29,253 nucleotides of DNA from positions 1 through 29,253 of the forward strand of contig CAJUMQ010000027.1 in assembly GCA_910587035.1 (NCBI GenBank), read 5' to 3'. Positions 22,602 through 29,253 of the stretch are shown in pieces (positions within the stretch are counted from its first letter, which is position 1; the number at the start of each line of letters is the position of its first letter). Source of the stretch: an uncultured Desulfovibrio sp. Its GTDB lineage: Bacteria; Desulfobacterota; Desulfovibrionia; Desulfovibrionales; Desulfovibrionaceae. The translations under genes were made by a program, and so were the position numbers. The notes under the pieces were generated by a model that did no database searches, was not told where the DNA came from, and worked only from the letters and a program-made list of their open reading frames with translations.

Positions 22602-24158
22602 ATGATGAGGAAGGGATATCTGGTGGCCGGCATCATGACACTTGCGCTGCTCTTGCCGGGCGGGCAGGAGGGGGCGTGCGCCATCGACTTCAAAGCGCGA
22701 GGTCTCTGGCAGGTTGGCTTTGGCGTTAACGTCAACAGCCTCGCGGAAAAACAGGGGGACACGCGCCTCAACAATCCCATCAGCAATGACAAGTTCAAGG
22801 CCCGGCAGCGCGTGCGCCTGTGGCTCGATGCCATCGTTTCCGAAAACCTTTCGGGCGCGTTGAATTTCGAGATCGGCCACCAGCGGTGGGGGCAGGCATC
22901 CACAGGAGCGGCACTTGGCGCTGACGGGAACATCATCAAGCTGCGCCAGGCATATATCGACTGGCAGATCCCGGACACCGGCATCCAGACGCGCATGGGC
23001 ATCCAGAACCTGACGTTGCCGCAGGCCGCCGGAGAGAGCAATATCCTGGCCGACAAAAGCGTTGCCGGCATCGTGACCTCATGGCAGGTCAACGAGAATT
23101 TCGGTATCACCGGCATGTGGTTGCGCCCGTATAACGACAACTACACGGGCAAGAATGCCGGCTACCTGGACAATCTCGACCTCTTTGTGCTGAGCCTGCC
23201 CATCCAGACCGGGGCGCTGAAAATGACCCCCTGGGTCATGCTCGGCATGCAGGGCCGGAACACGTTCAAGGTTCCCAATGACCACGGGGGCTACAACTAC
23301 GTTTTCACGGGCTACGACGGTGGCAACCTGGTGGGCTCGCTGGGTTCCGTGCCCTTCGGCAATGTCAATCAGCCGCATTCCACCAGCAAGACCTATGGCG
23401 AACTGTTCTGGGGGGCCTTGCCGCTGACGCTGGACCTCGCCCCTTGGCGCTTCGAGTTTGAATTCGACTACGGCTATGCCGCGCCCATGGGCCGCTACTC
23501 GGTGGAGGAAATACTTCACGGCGTTCATTACGGCACGCAGAGTGCCAGCACCGAGCGCCAGGGCTGGCTTGTCAAGGCGCTAGCCGAATACAAGTTCGAC
23601 TGGGGCGTCCCAGGCATCTTCGGCTGGTACAGCTCCGGCGATGACGGCAACCTGAAAAACGGCTCGGAGCGGCTGCCATTCCTTTATGCGCAGACCAACT
23701 TCACCAGCATGCTGGGTGATGCCACCTGCCTGTATGGCGGCATCGGCGGCAATGATCGCTCGATGTCCTTCGATGGCACCTGGGGCCTCGGCCTGCGCAT
23801 CAAGGATATCTCCTTCATCGAGGGCGTGCAGCACCTTATCCGCGCAACGTGGATCCAGGGCACCAACGACCCCTCCATGGTCAAGTATGCGGCCTTCCTG
23901 TCCCGCGGCGTCTCTGACCCGTGCATCGCATGGCAGGGCGTGCCCGATACCCTGGATTATTACCTTACCCGCAATGACAACCTGCTTGAATTCAACCTGC
24001 ATACGGTGGTCAACATCTACGAAAACCTCAAGATGGGCGTTGAATTTGGCTATGTGGTCAACATGCTGGACAAGGATACCTGGAAGCGGCCGGATGATAC
24101 CACATTCTCCAAAACGGACATGTGGGTGGCGGATGTGGTTTTCACATATTCCTTTTAG
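22602..24158 (+). CDS. Outer-membrane porin (Desulfovibrio homotrimeric porin type)
   Basis: 518 aa. A signal peptide (MMRKGYLVAGIMTLALLLPG) is cleaved near ACA-ID at about 27. The mature part is rich in alternating strands (WQVGFGVNV, ALNFEIGHQRWG, IKLRQAYIDWQIPDTGIQTRMG) and ends in Phe (VVFTYSF), the usual signal for outer-membrane insertion. The pattern of an N-terminal RARQRVRLWLDAI-like strand and an FEIGxxxWG turn is that of the abundant porins of Desulfovibrio. The ATG follows AGGGGGA; the longer reading overlaps the previous gene and lacks a signal. It is the last gene of the sigma-54 operon, ten bases past the reductase, so it is probably a specific channel for the same substrate as the TRAP system. 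Confidence 0.88.
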   Translation: MMRKGYLVAGIMTLALLLPGGQEGACAIDFKARGLWQVGFGVNVNSLAEKQGDTRLNNPISNDKFKARQRVRLWLDAIVSENLSGALNFEIGHQRWGQASTGAALGADGNIIKLRQAYIDWQIPDTGIQTRMGIQNLTLPQAAGESNILADKSVAGIVTSWQVNENFGITGMWLRPYNDNYTGKNAGYLDNLDLFVLSLPIQTGALKMTPWVMLGMQGRNTFKVPNDHGGYNYVFTGYDGGNLVGSLGSVPFGNVNQPHSTSKTYGELFWGALPLTLDLAPWRFEFEFDYGYAAPMGRYSVEEILHGVHYGTQSASTERQGWLVKALAEYKFDWGVPGIFGWYSSGDDGNLKNGSERLPFLYAQTNFTSMLGDATCLYGGIGGNDRSMSFDGTWGLGLRIKDISFIEGVQHLIRATWIQGTNDPSMVKYAAFLSRGVSDPCIAWQGVPDTLDYYLTRNDNLLEFNLHTVVNIYENLKMGVEFGYVVNMLDKDTWKRPDDTTFSKTDMWVADVVFTYSF

Positions 24159-24216
24159 CGCACGGGGATAGAGAAAAAATGGACACGCTGGGGAGAAGCA
24201 TTGAACGCCTAACGTC

Positions 24217-24245
24217 AAAGGCATTCATAACCGAGCGCCTTTTTT
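24217..24245 (+). terminator. Probable terminator of the sigma-54 operon
   Basis: AAAGGC (24217-24222) pairs with GCCTTT (24237-24242), with a 14-base loop and a run of six T. It lies about 60 bases past the porin stop. Confidence 0.6.
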
Positions 24246-24384
24246 AGGCCCAAAATTACCCCGCCGGGAGGCAGATGGGGAGGGGAAAGTCGGACAATTG
24301 AATTGAACCGACAAAGCCCCATCAAAACCAGCCATTGCCAGAATACTGGGAGAGTTGGGGGAGACGTACAAGCAAGGGTAAACC

Positions 24385-24424
24385 AAAAAAGGTTGGATGC
24401 AAAATATTTTGCATCCAACCTTTT
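24385..24424 (-). terminator. Terminator of tRNA-Leu, 38-bp perfect palindrome
   Basis: Bases 24387-24405 are exactly complementary to 24406-24424, with no unpaired loop base in the duplex. On the minus strand it ends in six T. It lies ten bases past the tRNA CCA end. The plus direction has four T, so it may also work weakly the other way. Confidence 0.9.
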
Positions 24425-24434
24425 GAATTTATTC

Positions 24435-24521
24435 TGGTACCGGGAGCGAGACTTGAACTCGCAAGGCCGTGAGGCCGGCGGATTTTGAGTCCGCTGCGTC
24501 TACCAATTCCACCATCCCGGC
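24435..24521 (-). tRNA. tRNA-Leu (anticodon CAA)
   Basis: An 87-nt class II tRNA with encoded CCA (24435-24437) and a long variable arm (GGCCTCACGGCC region). The anticodon stem GCGGA/TCCGC encloses CTCAAAA, giving CAA. The T-arm has GTTCAAGTC. The first acceptor pair is a G-U wobble (G1:U72); the remaining six are Watson-Crick. Confidence 0.96.
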
Positions 24522-24531
24522 ATGGCTATTC

Positions 24532-24558
24532 CTTATATGTCTTTGCGGCTATGGTCAA
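24532..24558 (-). promoter_or_regulatory. Promoter of tRNA-Leu
   Basis: On the minus strand a -10 TATAAG (24537-24532) lies eleven bases before the tRNA 5' end. The nearest -35 is TTGACC (24558-24553), at a short 15-base spacing. Confidence 0.5.
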
Positions 24559-24771
24559 GCATTATTCCTGTGTGCGGGCTTAACCGGCTGTTTTCATCAT
24601 GCCGCATTACAACGCATCGCCAGCTGCTATATTCCAGCACAAGCTGCTTTTCAGGCACAGGCGGCACACGCAACCGATCTGCCTTATGCTGCTCTGCCCA
24701 TGGTCATTGCCATGGAATATGGCATTTCAAAATATTATGGCAGGTCTTGCCTTGAAAGACAGGGAGGAAAA

Positions 24772-24873
24772 ATGAATCCGCGCATTCCCGGCGGAATTCT
24801 GAACGGCGCACCCAACGTGTTCATCCAGATGCACAGTTTCCACCCCGCCGGTTTGCCACTACGGCTCAGATAA
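24772..24873 (+). CDS. 33-aa ORF resembling a PAAR-motif fragment
   Basis: A short ORF with a very good ribosome site (GGGAGG, six bases before the ATG) and a hairpin-plus-T terminator starting at its stop codon. The translation MNPRIPGGILNGAPNVFIQM and on resembles the repeat of PAAR proteins, where 'G.I..GAPNVFING.PAAR' tips a type VI secretion spike; here the second half (HSFHPAGLPLRLR) has drifted. It is therefore either a decayed remnant of a PAAR-domain gene or a real small protein. The signals on both sides favour expression. The similarity is judged by eye on a short segment, so the assignment is tentative. Confidence 0.35.
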   Translation: MNPRIPGGILNGAPNVFIQMHSFHPAGLPLRLR

Positions 24874-24903
24874 GCCATCCCACCCCACCTGAAATGGCTT
24901 TTT
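24872..24903 (+). terminator. Terminator after the 33-aa ORF
   Basis: AAGCCAT (24872-24878) pairs with ATGGCTT (24894-24900) and is followed by TTTC. The hairpin begins inside the TAA stop codon of the small ORF. It lies 60 bases before the glycosyltransferase start. Confidence 0.55.
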
Positions 24904-24963
24904 CACTGGCAAAACGTCTTTACGCGCTTGCCGAATCCAGAAATTTATCATAGTGGCAAAGAC

Positions 24964-27675
24964 ATGACAAATTTTGCAAAAATCACCTCCCATCCCCTTA
25001 TCAGGGGCAAGCTGGATGTCACAAAAGACAACATAATCCATGGCTGGCTAATATGCCCTTTTGACGATGCCCATCCCCTTGTCTATGTGGACGACAAGCC
25101 GGCCGTGCTGCTGGAAGCCTCTATGCCAAGGCCTGATGTCTGCCAGTATTTTGGCGTAAAAGAGCCAATTAATTCCGGCTTCGCCTGCCGTTTGCCAGCA
25201 TCACCGGGTGGCGCGGTCCTCACGCTCCATGCTGTAACCAGCAGCGGAATTTATCTGGTGGACAGGAAAAAACTTGGCGAGCCAGTTGGGGAAAGAAATT
25301 TTTTGGCGCAGATGGCGGCGGCCATTCCCATTGCCAGCCAAAAGCAATCGGTTGCCATTGTCTGCTGGGATGGAGCCCACAATCCGGTTGGGCGGGCCAG
25401 AGTCCTTTATGACATTGCCAGTCCACACCGCCCCACTGTGCTTGTGGCATATCTTCATGACGAATTTGGCAGCGAAGTCTGGCGGCCCTTGCAAAGATGG
25501 GCTGGCAATCTTATCGCAATTCCATGGTCGCAAAGGCATGTAGGCCACGCCCTGCTGCGCCAGTATGGCATCAATTTTGACACAGTCTGGATCTGCAAGC
25601 CAAGGCTGCCCTCCTTTCAGCTTGCCGCAGCCATTTCGCACTCCCACACCCGTTATATTCTTGATATCGATGATGATGAGGAAGCCTTCATCAGGCGCCA
25701 GACAGAATCCCTTTGCGATTACGATGCCCCTGGTCTGGGATTGGCGAATTACTTGCGGGATAACATTGCCAACCGCACAGTAAGCGGGCCGGCCCTTCAA
25801 AAAAGATTTGGCGGTCACCTGATCCGCCATGTCCGCGCACCGCTCCAGGTGCCACCGGCCCCCCGGGAGGAAACCATAAATATTGGTTTCATAGGCACAG
25901 TTCGGGACCATAAAAATGTGCTCCAACTGGCAAGGGCTGTAAGGATGCTTGCTGCAGATGGTAAAAACCTGGCCTTTCATATTTATGGGGATGTGCAGCC
26001 ACCCAGCCTGCGGGATGATCTGGAAAATGCTGGAGCCATCATTCACGGACCGTTGCAGTTTTCCGCCCTGCCTGGCGCGCTTGCCAAAATGCATGTTCTC
26101 GTCAGCGGCTTTCCTGTTTCCGCGCAGGAAAGGGATTATTACGATGCCTCCGCCGCCCAGGTGCCAGCCAAGATATTTGATGCGCTTGCGGCAGGAAGGC
26201 CGGTTCTTGTGCCGGCATCACAGGCTGTGGCAGATCTTGAAAATGTGACAGGCATCCATCTTTTTACGGAGGCCGATTTTCCAGCAAAATTGAAGGCCGC
26301 CCTGGAAAGCAGAGAACATATCACCCTGCCGCAGGATTTTACGCCATCTGGCGCTTTTCCAGTTTTTGTCCAGGCTGAAAAGGCTGCAACACATGTCAAG
26401 CTGCCAATTACCGTGCCAGTAGCGCCATACGCGGCTGATGCCGCGCCTGCCATTGTCCTTGTCTGGAAGCAGCGGGATGCGGCCCTGTATGGAGGCCGCC
26501 TCGATCAGATTGCCAGAAGCTGCAGACATATCCTGCCAGACTACAGGCTGTTTGTGCTGGAGTTTTCGCACAAGTCCGCACCAGAGCCTGCACTCAAGCT
26601 GAAAAATGTTGGTGGGGAGGAGGAAATTGAGCCTGTTCCGGTTTTACATGCAGGCGATTTTGAACTGACTGGCGATTTTGAGATTGAAGCCAGCCTTTTG
26701 GAGGAACAGCAGCCGGACAACAATTATTTTGACGATGCATCCCTTCTGTCCGGCCTTGCGCAAAGAAAAACATGCGGCCTTGTCCAGGATGGCGCCAGCT
26801 ACCGGCTTATTGAATACAAGGATGCTGTGAATTTGCAGAATCGGGTCATGGAATTTCTTGCATCTGAAAATTTGCGCATCGATAACACACTTTTTGTGCT
26901 TTTTCCTGTGATAGACGAGTTGGAAAACATTGAAGATATTTTGCGGCCCTATATAAAGATTGCTGACATAGTGGACAATGAGCTGGGTTGGGCCAGCGAC
27001 GGCGCACGGGCAGGACGTCTGCTGGATCAATATTTCCGGATTGTGAATTATTGCAGCCATGTTGTCTTCAGCTCACAGCATGCACAGGACTTTTTTACAA
27101 GCCACAATTTTTGCGATTCTGACAGAACAAAAATGATTCCCAACTGGTATGAAACACCGCCTGGCTTTATACCGAAATTCAGCAAGCTCGATGACCATAA
27201 TAGGCATCTGTTCTATTCCGGCAATATGAACGATCGCATTGACTGGCAGCTGCTGCGCAGGATCGTGGAGATGCCTGGCGTGAAAATCCATCTGGTAGGA
27301 ACATGCAAGCTCAAACCAGAGCAGCTCGCAGCCCTGATCGCAGACGGCGCCATCTATCATGGCGCCACAACCGAAAAAGAAACTCTGGAGCTGCTGACTT
27401 ATATGGATGCGGCCATAATTCCGCTCTTGCCTGACGATATTTCCAGGTATATGGATCCCATCAAGGTTTGCATGTACAGGGCTGTGGGACTGCCAGTCAT
27501 CTGCCCTGCCTGCATGAACTTTTCCGGCACTGGCATTCTGGCTTTTGAAACTCCTGGCCAATGCCAGGGCATCATAAATACTCTGCCAGAGCGCAAGCAT
27601 TGCCAGCCCCTGCAAGCACCCCATGCTGCCGCCTATGCCGCTTTGATCAAAAAATTCCATCCAGCCAGCAACTGA
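24964..27675 (+). CDS. Large protein with two glycosyltransferase (GT4-like) domains
   Basis: 903 aa, cytoplasmic, no signal peptide. Residues of about 1-95 form a small beta domain with a GW-L/RPDV pattern (IIHGWLICPFDD, MPRPDVCQYFG, SGFAC) seen in front of many polysaccharide glycosyltransferases. A first GT-B-like domain follows, with NIGFIGTVRDHKNVLQLARA near 300 and AKIFDALAAGRPVLVP near 410. A second GT-B-like domain ends the protein (HLFYSGNMNDRIDWQLLRRI, IHLVGTC, then DPIKVCMYRAVGLPVICP). The 'K..[FM]..GLPV/GRPVL' motifs are the donor-sugar end of GT4 enzymes. Probably assembles an exopolysaccharide, O-antigen or protein glycan. The ATG at 24964 is chosen over a TTG at 24928; its ribosome site is weak. 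The next complete surface gene downstream is a GT2 enzyme at 28515, so this may be the edge of a glycan locus. Confidence 0.82.
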   Translation: MTNFAKITSHPLIRGKLDVTKDNIIHGWLICPFDDAHPLVYVDDKPAVLLEASMPRPDVCQYFGVKEPINSGFACRLPASPGGAVLTLHAVTSSGIYLVDRKKLGEPVGERNFLAQMAAAIPIASQKQSVAIVCWDGAHNPVGRARVLYDIASPHRPTVLVAYLHDEFGSEVWRPLQRWAGNLIAIPWSQRHVGHALLRQYGINFDTVWICKPRLPSFQLAAAISHSHTRYILDIDDDEEAFIRRQTESLCDYDAPGLGLANYLRDNIANRTVSGPALQKRFGGHLIRHVRAPLQVPPAPREETINIGFIGTVRDHKNVLQLARAVRMLAADGKNLAFHIYGDVQPPSLRDDLENAGAIIHGPLQFSALPGALAKMHVLVSGFPVSAQERDYYDASAAQVPAKIFDALAAGRPVLVPASQAVADLENVTGIHLFTEADFPAKLKAALESREHITLPQDFTPSGAFPVFVQAEKAATHVKLPITVPVAPYAADAAPAIVLVWKQRDAALYGGRLDQIARSCRHILPDYRLFVLEFSHKSAPEPALKLKNVGGEEEIEPVPVLHAGDFELTGDFEIEASLLEEQQPDNNYFDDASLLSGLAQRKTCGLVQDGASYRLIEYKDAVNLQNRVMEFLASENLRIDNTLFVLFPVIDELENIEDILRPYIKIADIVDNELGWASDGARAGRLLDQYFRIVNYCSHVVFSSQHAQDFFTSHNFCDSDRTKMIPNWYETPPGFIPKFSKLDDHNRHLFYSGNMNDRIDWQLLRRIVEMPGVKIHLVGTCKLKPEQLAALIADGAIYHGATTEKETLELLTYMDAAIIPLLPDDISRYMDPIKVCMYRAVGLPVICPACMNFSGTGILAFETPGQCQGIINTLPERKHCQPLQAPHAAAYAALIKKFHPASN

Positions 27676-27714
27676 TCCCCATCCATATCACAGGCCATGC
27701 CCTGCCCCAGTCAA

Positions 27715-27741
27715 GCCCGGTAATGCCCATGGCAACCGGGC
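27715..27741. promoter_or_regulatory. Strong hairpin after the glycosyltransferase gene
   Basis: GCCCGGT (27715-27721) pairs with ACCGGGC (27735-27741), and inside it TGCC pairs with GGCA around CAT. No T-tract adjoins it. It starts 40 bases past the stop, so it may act in message stability or as a poor terminator. Confidence 0.5.
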
Positions 27742-28105
27742 ACGACTGAGCTGTCACAAGCACAAGACAAGTTTATTTTTTTCTTGCATACTTTGTATGT
27801 ATCAATTATGAATAAGTAATGCATTAATGAGACGTATTTGATGACGGCATGGCTGCCTTTTTTATGGGAGCGCAGGACATGACTATTGCTACACAAACAC
27901 ATGAAAAGCACCTGTTAGCGGCAATTCCTGGGGATGCTTTTTTTTATTTCCCCACAAGATTAATTGCGATATTTCAATTATTTACCCTAAAAGCAGCTAA
28001 TAAAAACAAAATTTGGGCCTTTGGGTGCCTCTTCTATTTAAATTTGCCACATGTAAAAGCACACAGTTTCAGATAATGCCTCACCCAAATTTTAACATGC
28101 TAGAT
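27742..28105. other. Non-coding or weakly coding AT-rich stretch
   Basis: No gene is firmly supported. A 65-aa frame from the ATG at 27879 to 28076 has GGGAG eight bases upstream, but its product (MTIATQTHEKHLLAAIPGDA and on) is not recognised and it is followed by no clear signal. A small dyad GCATAC/GTATGT occurs near 27785-27800. The 12-bp palindrome GCATGCGCATGC at 28106-28117 ends the stretch at the start of the hicA remnant. Confidence 0.3.
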
Positions 28106-28113
28106 GCATGCGC

Positions 28114-28317
28114 ATGCTGGGCTCGCATGGAGTGATCAAAAAACTGAAAGCTGCAGGCTTGAAATATATGCGCGCTTGCGGTCGTCATGTTGTGCGTGGA
28201 GGCGCCAGCATTATCACTCTCTCCCTCGTTGTGGGGAATTATACAATCGCCCTTTTGGGCAACATAGGAAGACAGTGCGGCATTTCACTTAAGAAAAACA
28301 GATGTGGTATGGCTTAA
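28114..28317 (+). pseudogene. hicA: HicA-like mRNA interferase toxin, decayed or divergent
   Basis: A 67-aa frame with the HicA layout: VIKKLKAAGLKYMRACGRHV corresponds to the family's 'IK.L...GW...R..GSHH', and GNIGRQCGISL corresponds to the C-terminal 'L..I.RQAGI'. HicA is a small double-stranded-RNA-binding-fold toxin that cleaves mRNA. The usual GSHH around the catalytic histidine reads GRHV, so the histidine may be kept but its surroundings are changed. An in-frame ATG six bases upstream (28108) is an alternative start. It is followed after 23 bases by a hicB fragment, the normal gene order. Because the partner antitoxin is truncated, the pair is probably inactive. Confidence 0.5.
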
Positions 28318-28340
28318 AATCCATTCAGCAGGAAAATTAG

Positions 28341-28469
28341 GCCATACGCATAACAATTTCCTCCAAACCAGCAGCCCTGGGTATGATCGACAATGCTGCC
28401 AGGGAGCTGGGATTGACAAGATCGGGTTTTATAGTAGTGGCGGCTGGGGAGTATTGCAAAAAATCATGA
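28341..28469 (+). pseudogene. hicB: HicB antitoxin remnant (C-terminal ribbon-helix-helix part only)
   Basis: The frame between stops at 28338 and 28467 encodes RITISSKPAALGMIDNAARE followed by LGLTRSGFIVVAAGEYCKKS. This is the ribbon-helix-helix end of HicB, typically 'RI.I..P..LL..ID..A...G.TRS.FL..AA..Y'. The N-terminal HicB domain of about 80 residues, which binds the toxin, is missing, as is a proper start codon; the only ATG (28383) would give 28 residues. The spacing to the hicA-like frame suggests that a deletion removed the first part of hicB. Confidence 0.6.
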
Positions 28470-28483
28470 TAAAAGAATATAAC
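28454..28483 (+). promoter_or_regulatory. Possible sigma-70 promoter of the GT2 gene
   Basis: TTGCAA (28454-28459) and TATAAC (28478-28483) with an 18-bp spacer, about 30 bases before the ATG at 28515. It overlaps the end of the hicB remnant. The surroundings are very AT-rich, so chance matches are likely. Confidence 0.4.
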
Positions 28484-28514
28484 AATATAAATTCAATCCA
28501 GAGATAGCAAAAAA

Positions 28515-29253
28515 TGCCATCTAATAAAAAGAGCTTAATCGGACTACTAAAAAAAAATTTGCCAAAAGATGTAAATATATTCGATGAAAAATATGAATAT
28601 CGAGACTATAAAAATATCAATGATGAAATAAATATATTAATAAAGATATTAAAAGAAACCAATCAAATAAACTGGGAGGCATATCTTGAAAACAATCAGG
28701 ATGTAAAAATTTCGAATATGGATCCTGTAGAACATTATCTTCTGCATGGAATATATGAAGGGAGGAAAATAACAAGTAATAATGTAAATGCTATAGCTGC
28801 AAATATTGGCCCTGATGTTTCTATAATAATACCAAATTTTAACAATTGTACATTTTTGCGAAAATGTTTGAGTAGCGTATGTAACCAGAGCCTAAAAAAT
28901 ATTGAAATAATAGTTATTGATGATTGTTCAACTGATAATTCTGTTAAAATTATAAAAGATTTTTGCCAGAGAGACAACAGGATAAAACTTATAGAATTTA
29001 AAAGTAATAGATCAGCAAATGTTGCAAGAATAACTGGAATTGAAGCATCTAGTGGGAAATATATAATGTTTGTTGATCCAGATGATTTTTTGCAACCTGA
29101 TGCATGTGAAATTGCAATACAAACAATTAAACGTGGTTATGATATAGTAGGATTTGGAGCAAATATAATAAATCAAGCATATATGGATAAAAAAGATGTT
29201 GAAGATGGAGATAAATATTTAAATCGTGCAGTTCCTGGTTTTTATACAAGAGA
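28515..29253 (+). CDS. GT2-family glycosyltransferase, 5' part (runs off the window)
   Basis: An open frame of 246 codons continues to the last base of the window. After a 70-residue N-terminal segment there is a small domain AYLENNQDVKISNMDPVEHY followed by LLHGIYEGRK, the 'NPDV...HYL.HG..EGR' element common in front of bacterial glycosyltransferases. The GT-A domain begins with VSIIIPNFNNCTFLRKCLSS at about 102, then IVIDDCSTDNS (nucleotide-sugar binding) and the metal-binding FVDPDDF. It should transfer a sugar in surface-polysaccharide synthesis. The start is the first ATG, with only a weak AGAGA upstream. Base composition is far more AT-rich than the 903-aa glycosyltransferase upstream and suggests acquisition from a low-GC source. 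Confidence 0.9.

Noticed and set aside
13687..24434. Direct repeats of the tRNA-Val or tRNA-Leu 3' ends marking island attachment sites
   Set aside because: I searched by eye at both borders and found no copy of either tRNA end, nor an integrase gene.

Overview
The window looks like a Desulfovibrionaceae-type chromosome (Desulfovibrio, Bilophila or a relative). The reasons are a Desulfovibrio-style outer-membrane porin, three tripartite TRAP transporters in 20 kb, a sigma-54 activator of the AcoR/DhaR build, a two-domain glycosyltransferase of the kind common in that family, and GC content that shifts between blocks. This is inference from gene content; no 16S or other marker is present.

Layout. 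(1) 1-1700: AT-rich accessory block on the minus strand, with a 114-aa hypothetical, a 74-aa excisionase/AlpA-like small protein, a zinc-finger protein with its own promoter, and a possible structured RNA on the plus strand. It abuts the 3' end of tRNA-Ala(GGC) (1726-1801), a usual island attachment point. (2) 2051-13311: a carboxylate-catabolism neighbourhood. A class III CoA-transferase and an HMG-CoA-lyase-family enzyme form one minus-strand operon. A LarA-family nickel-pincer 2-hydroxyacid racemase/epimerase diverges from it. Two complete TRAP transporters (dctPQM order of transcription) lie on either side of a LysR regulator. The intergenic region in front of the LysR gene holds three clear dyads. 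In both TRAP operons the gap after dctP carries a strong hairpin without a T-tract. (3) tRNA-Val(TAC) at 13611-13686 with promoter and terminator. (4) 13971-24245: a higher-GC block. A sigma-54 enhancer-binding activator diverges from a single 8-kb operon with a textbook -24/-12 promoter. The operon encodes an amidohydrolase-fold protein that lacks the usual metal ligands, a third TRAP transporter, an SDR dehydrogenase, an OYE-type FMN/4Fe-4S/FAD reductase and a dedicated porin. (5) tRNA-Leu(CAA) with a 38-bp perfectly palindromic terminator. (6) 24600-29253: an accessory/cell-surface region with a 33-aa ORF resembling a PAAR-motif fragment, a 903-aa double glycosyltransferase, remnants of a hicAB toxin-antitoxin pair, and the start of a very AT-rich GT2 glycosyltransferase that runs off the window.

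How the genes may work together. In block 2 the enzymes suggest import of a small hydroxy-carboxylate, stereochemical interconversion by the LarA protein, activation to a CoA thioester by CoA transfer, and carbon-carbon cleavage by the lyase. In block 4 the substrate would cross the outer membrane by the porin and the inner membrane by TRAP, then be processed by the SDR, the OYE-type reductase and the altered amidohydrolase, all switched on by the adjacent activator. The substrates cannot be read from the sequence. Block 4 is the best candidate for an undescribed pathway.
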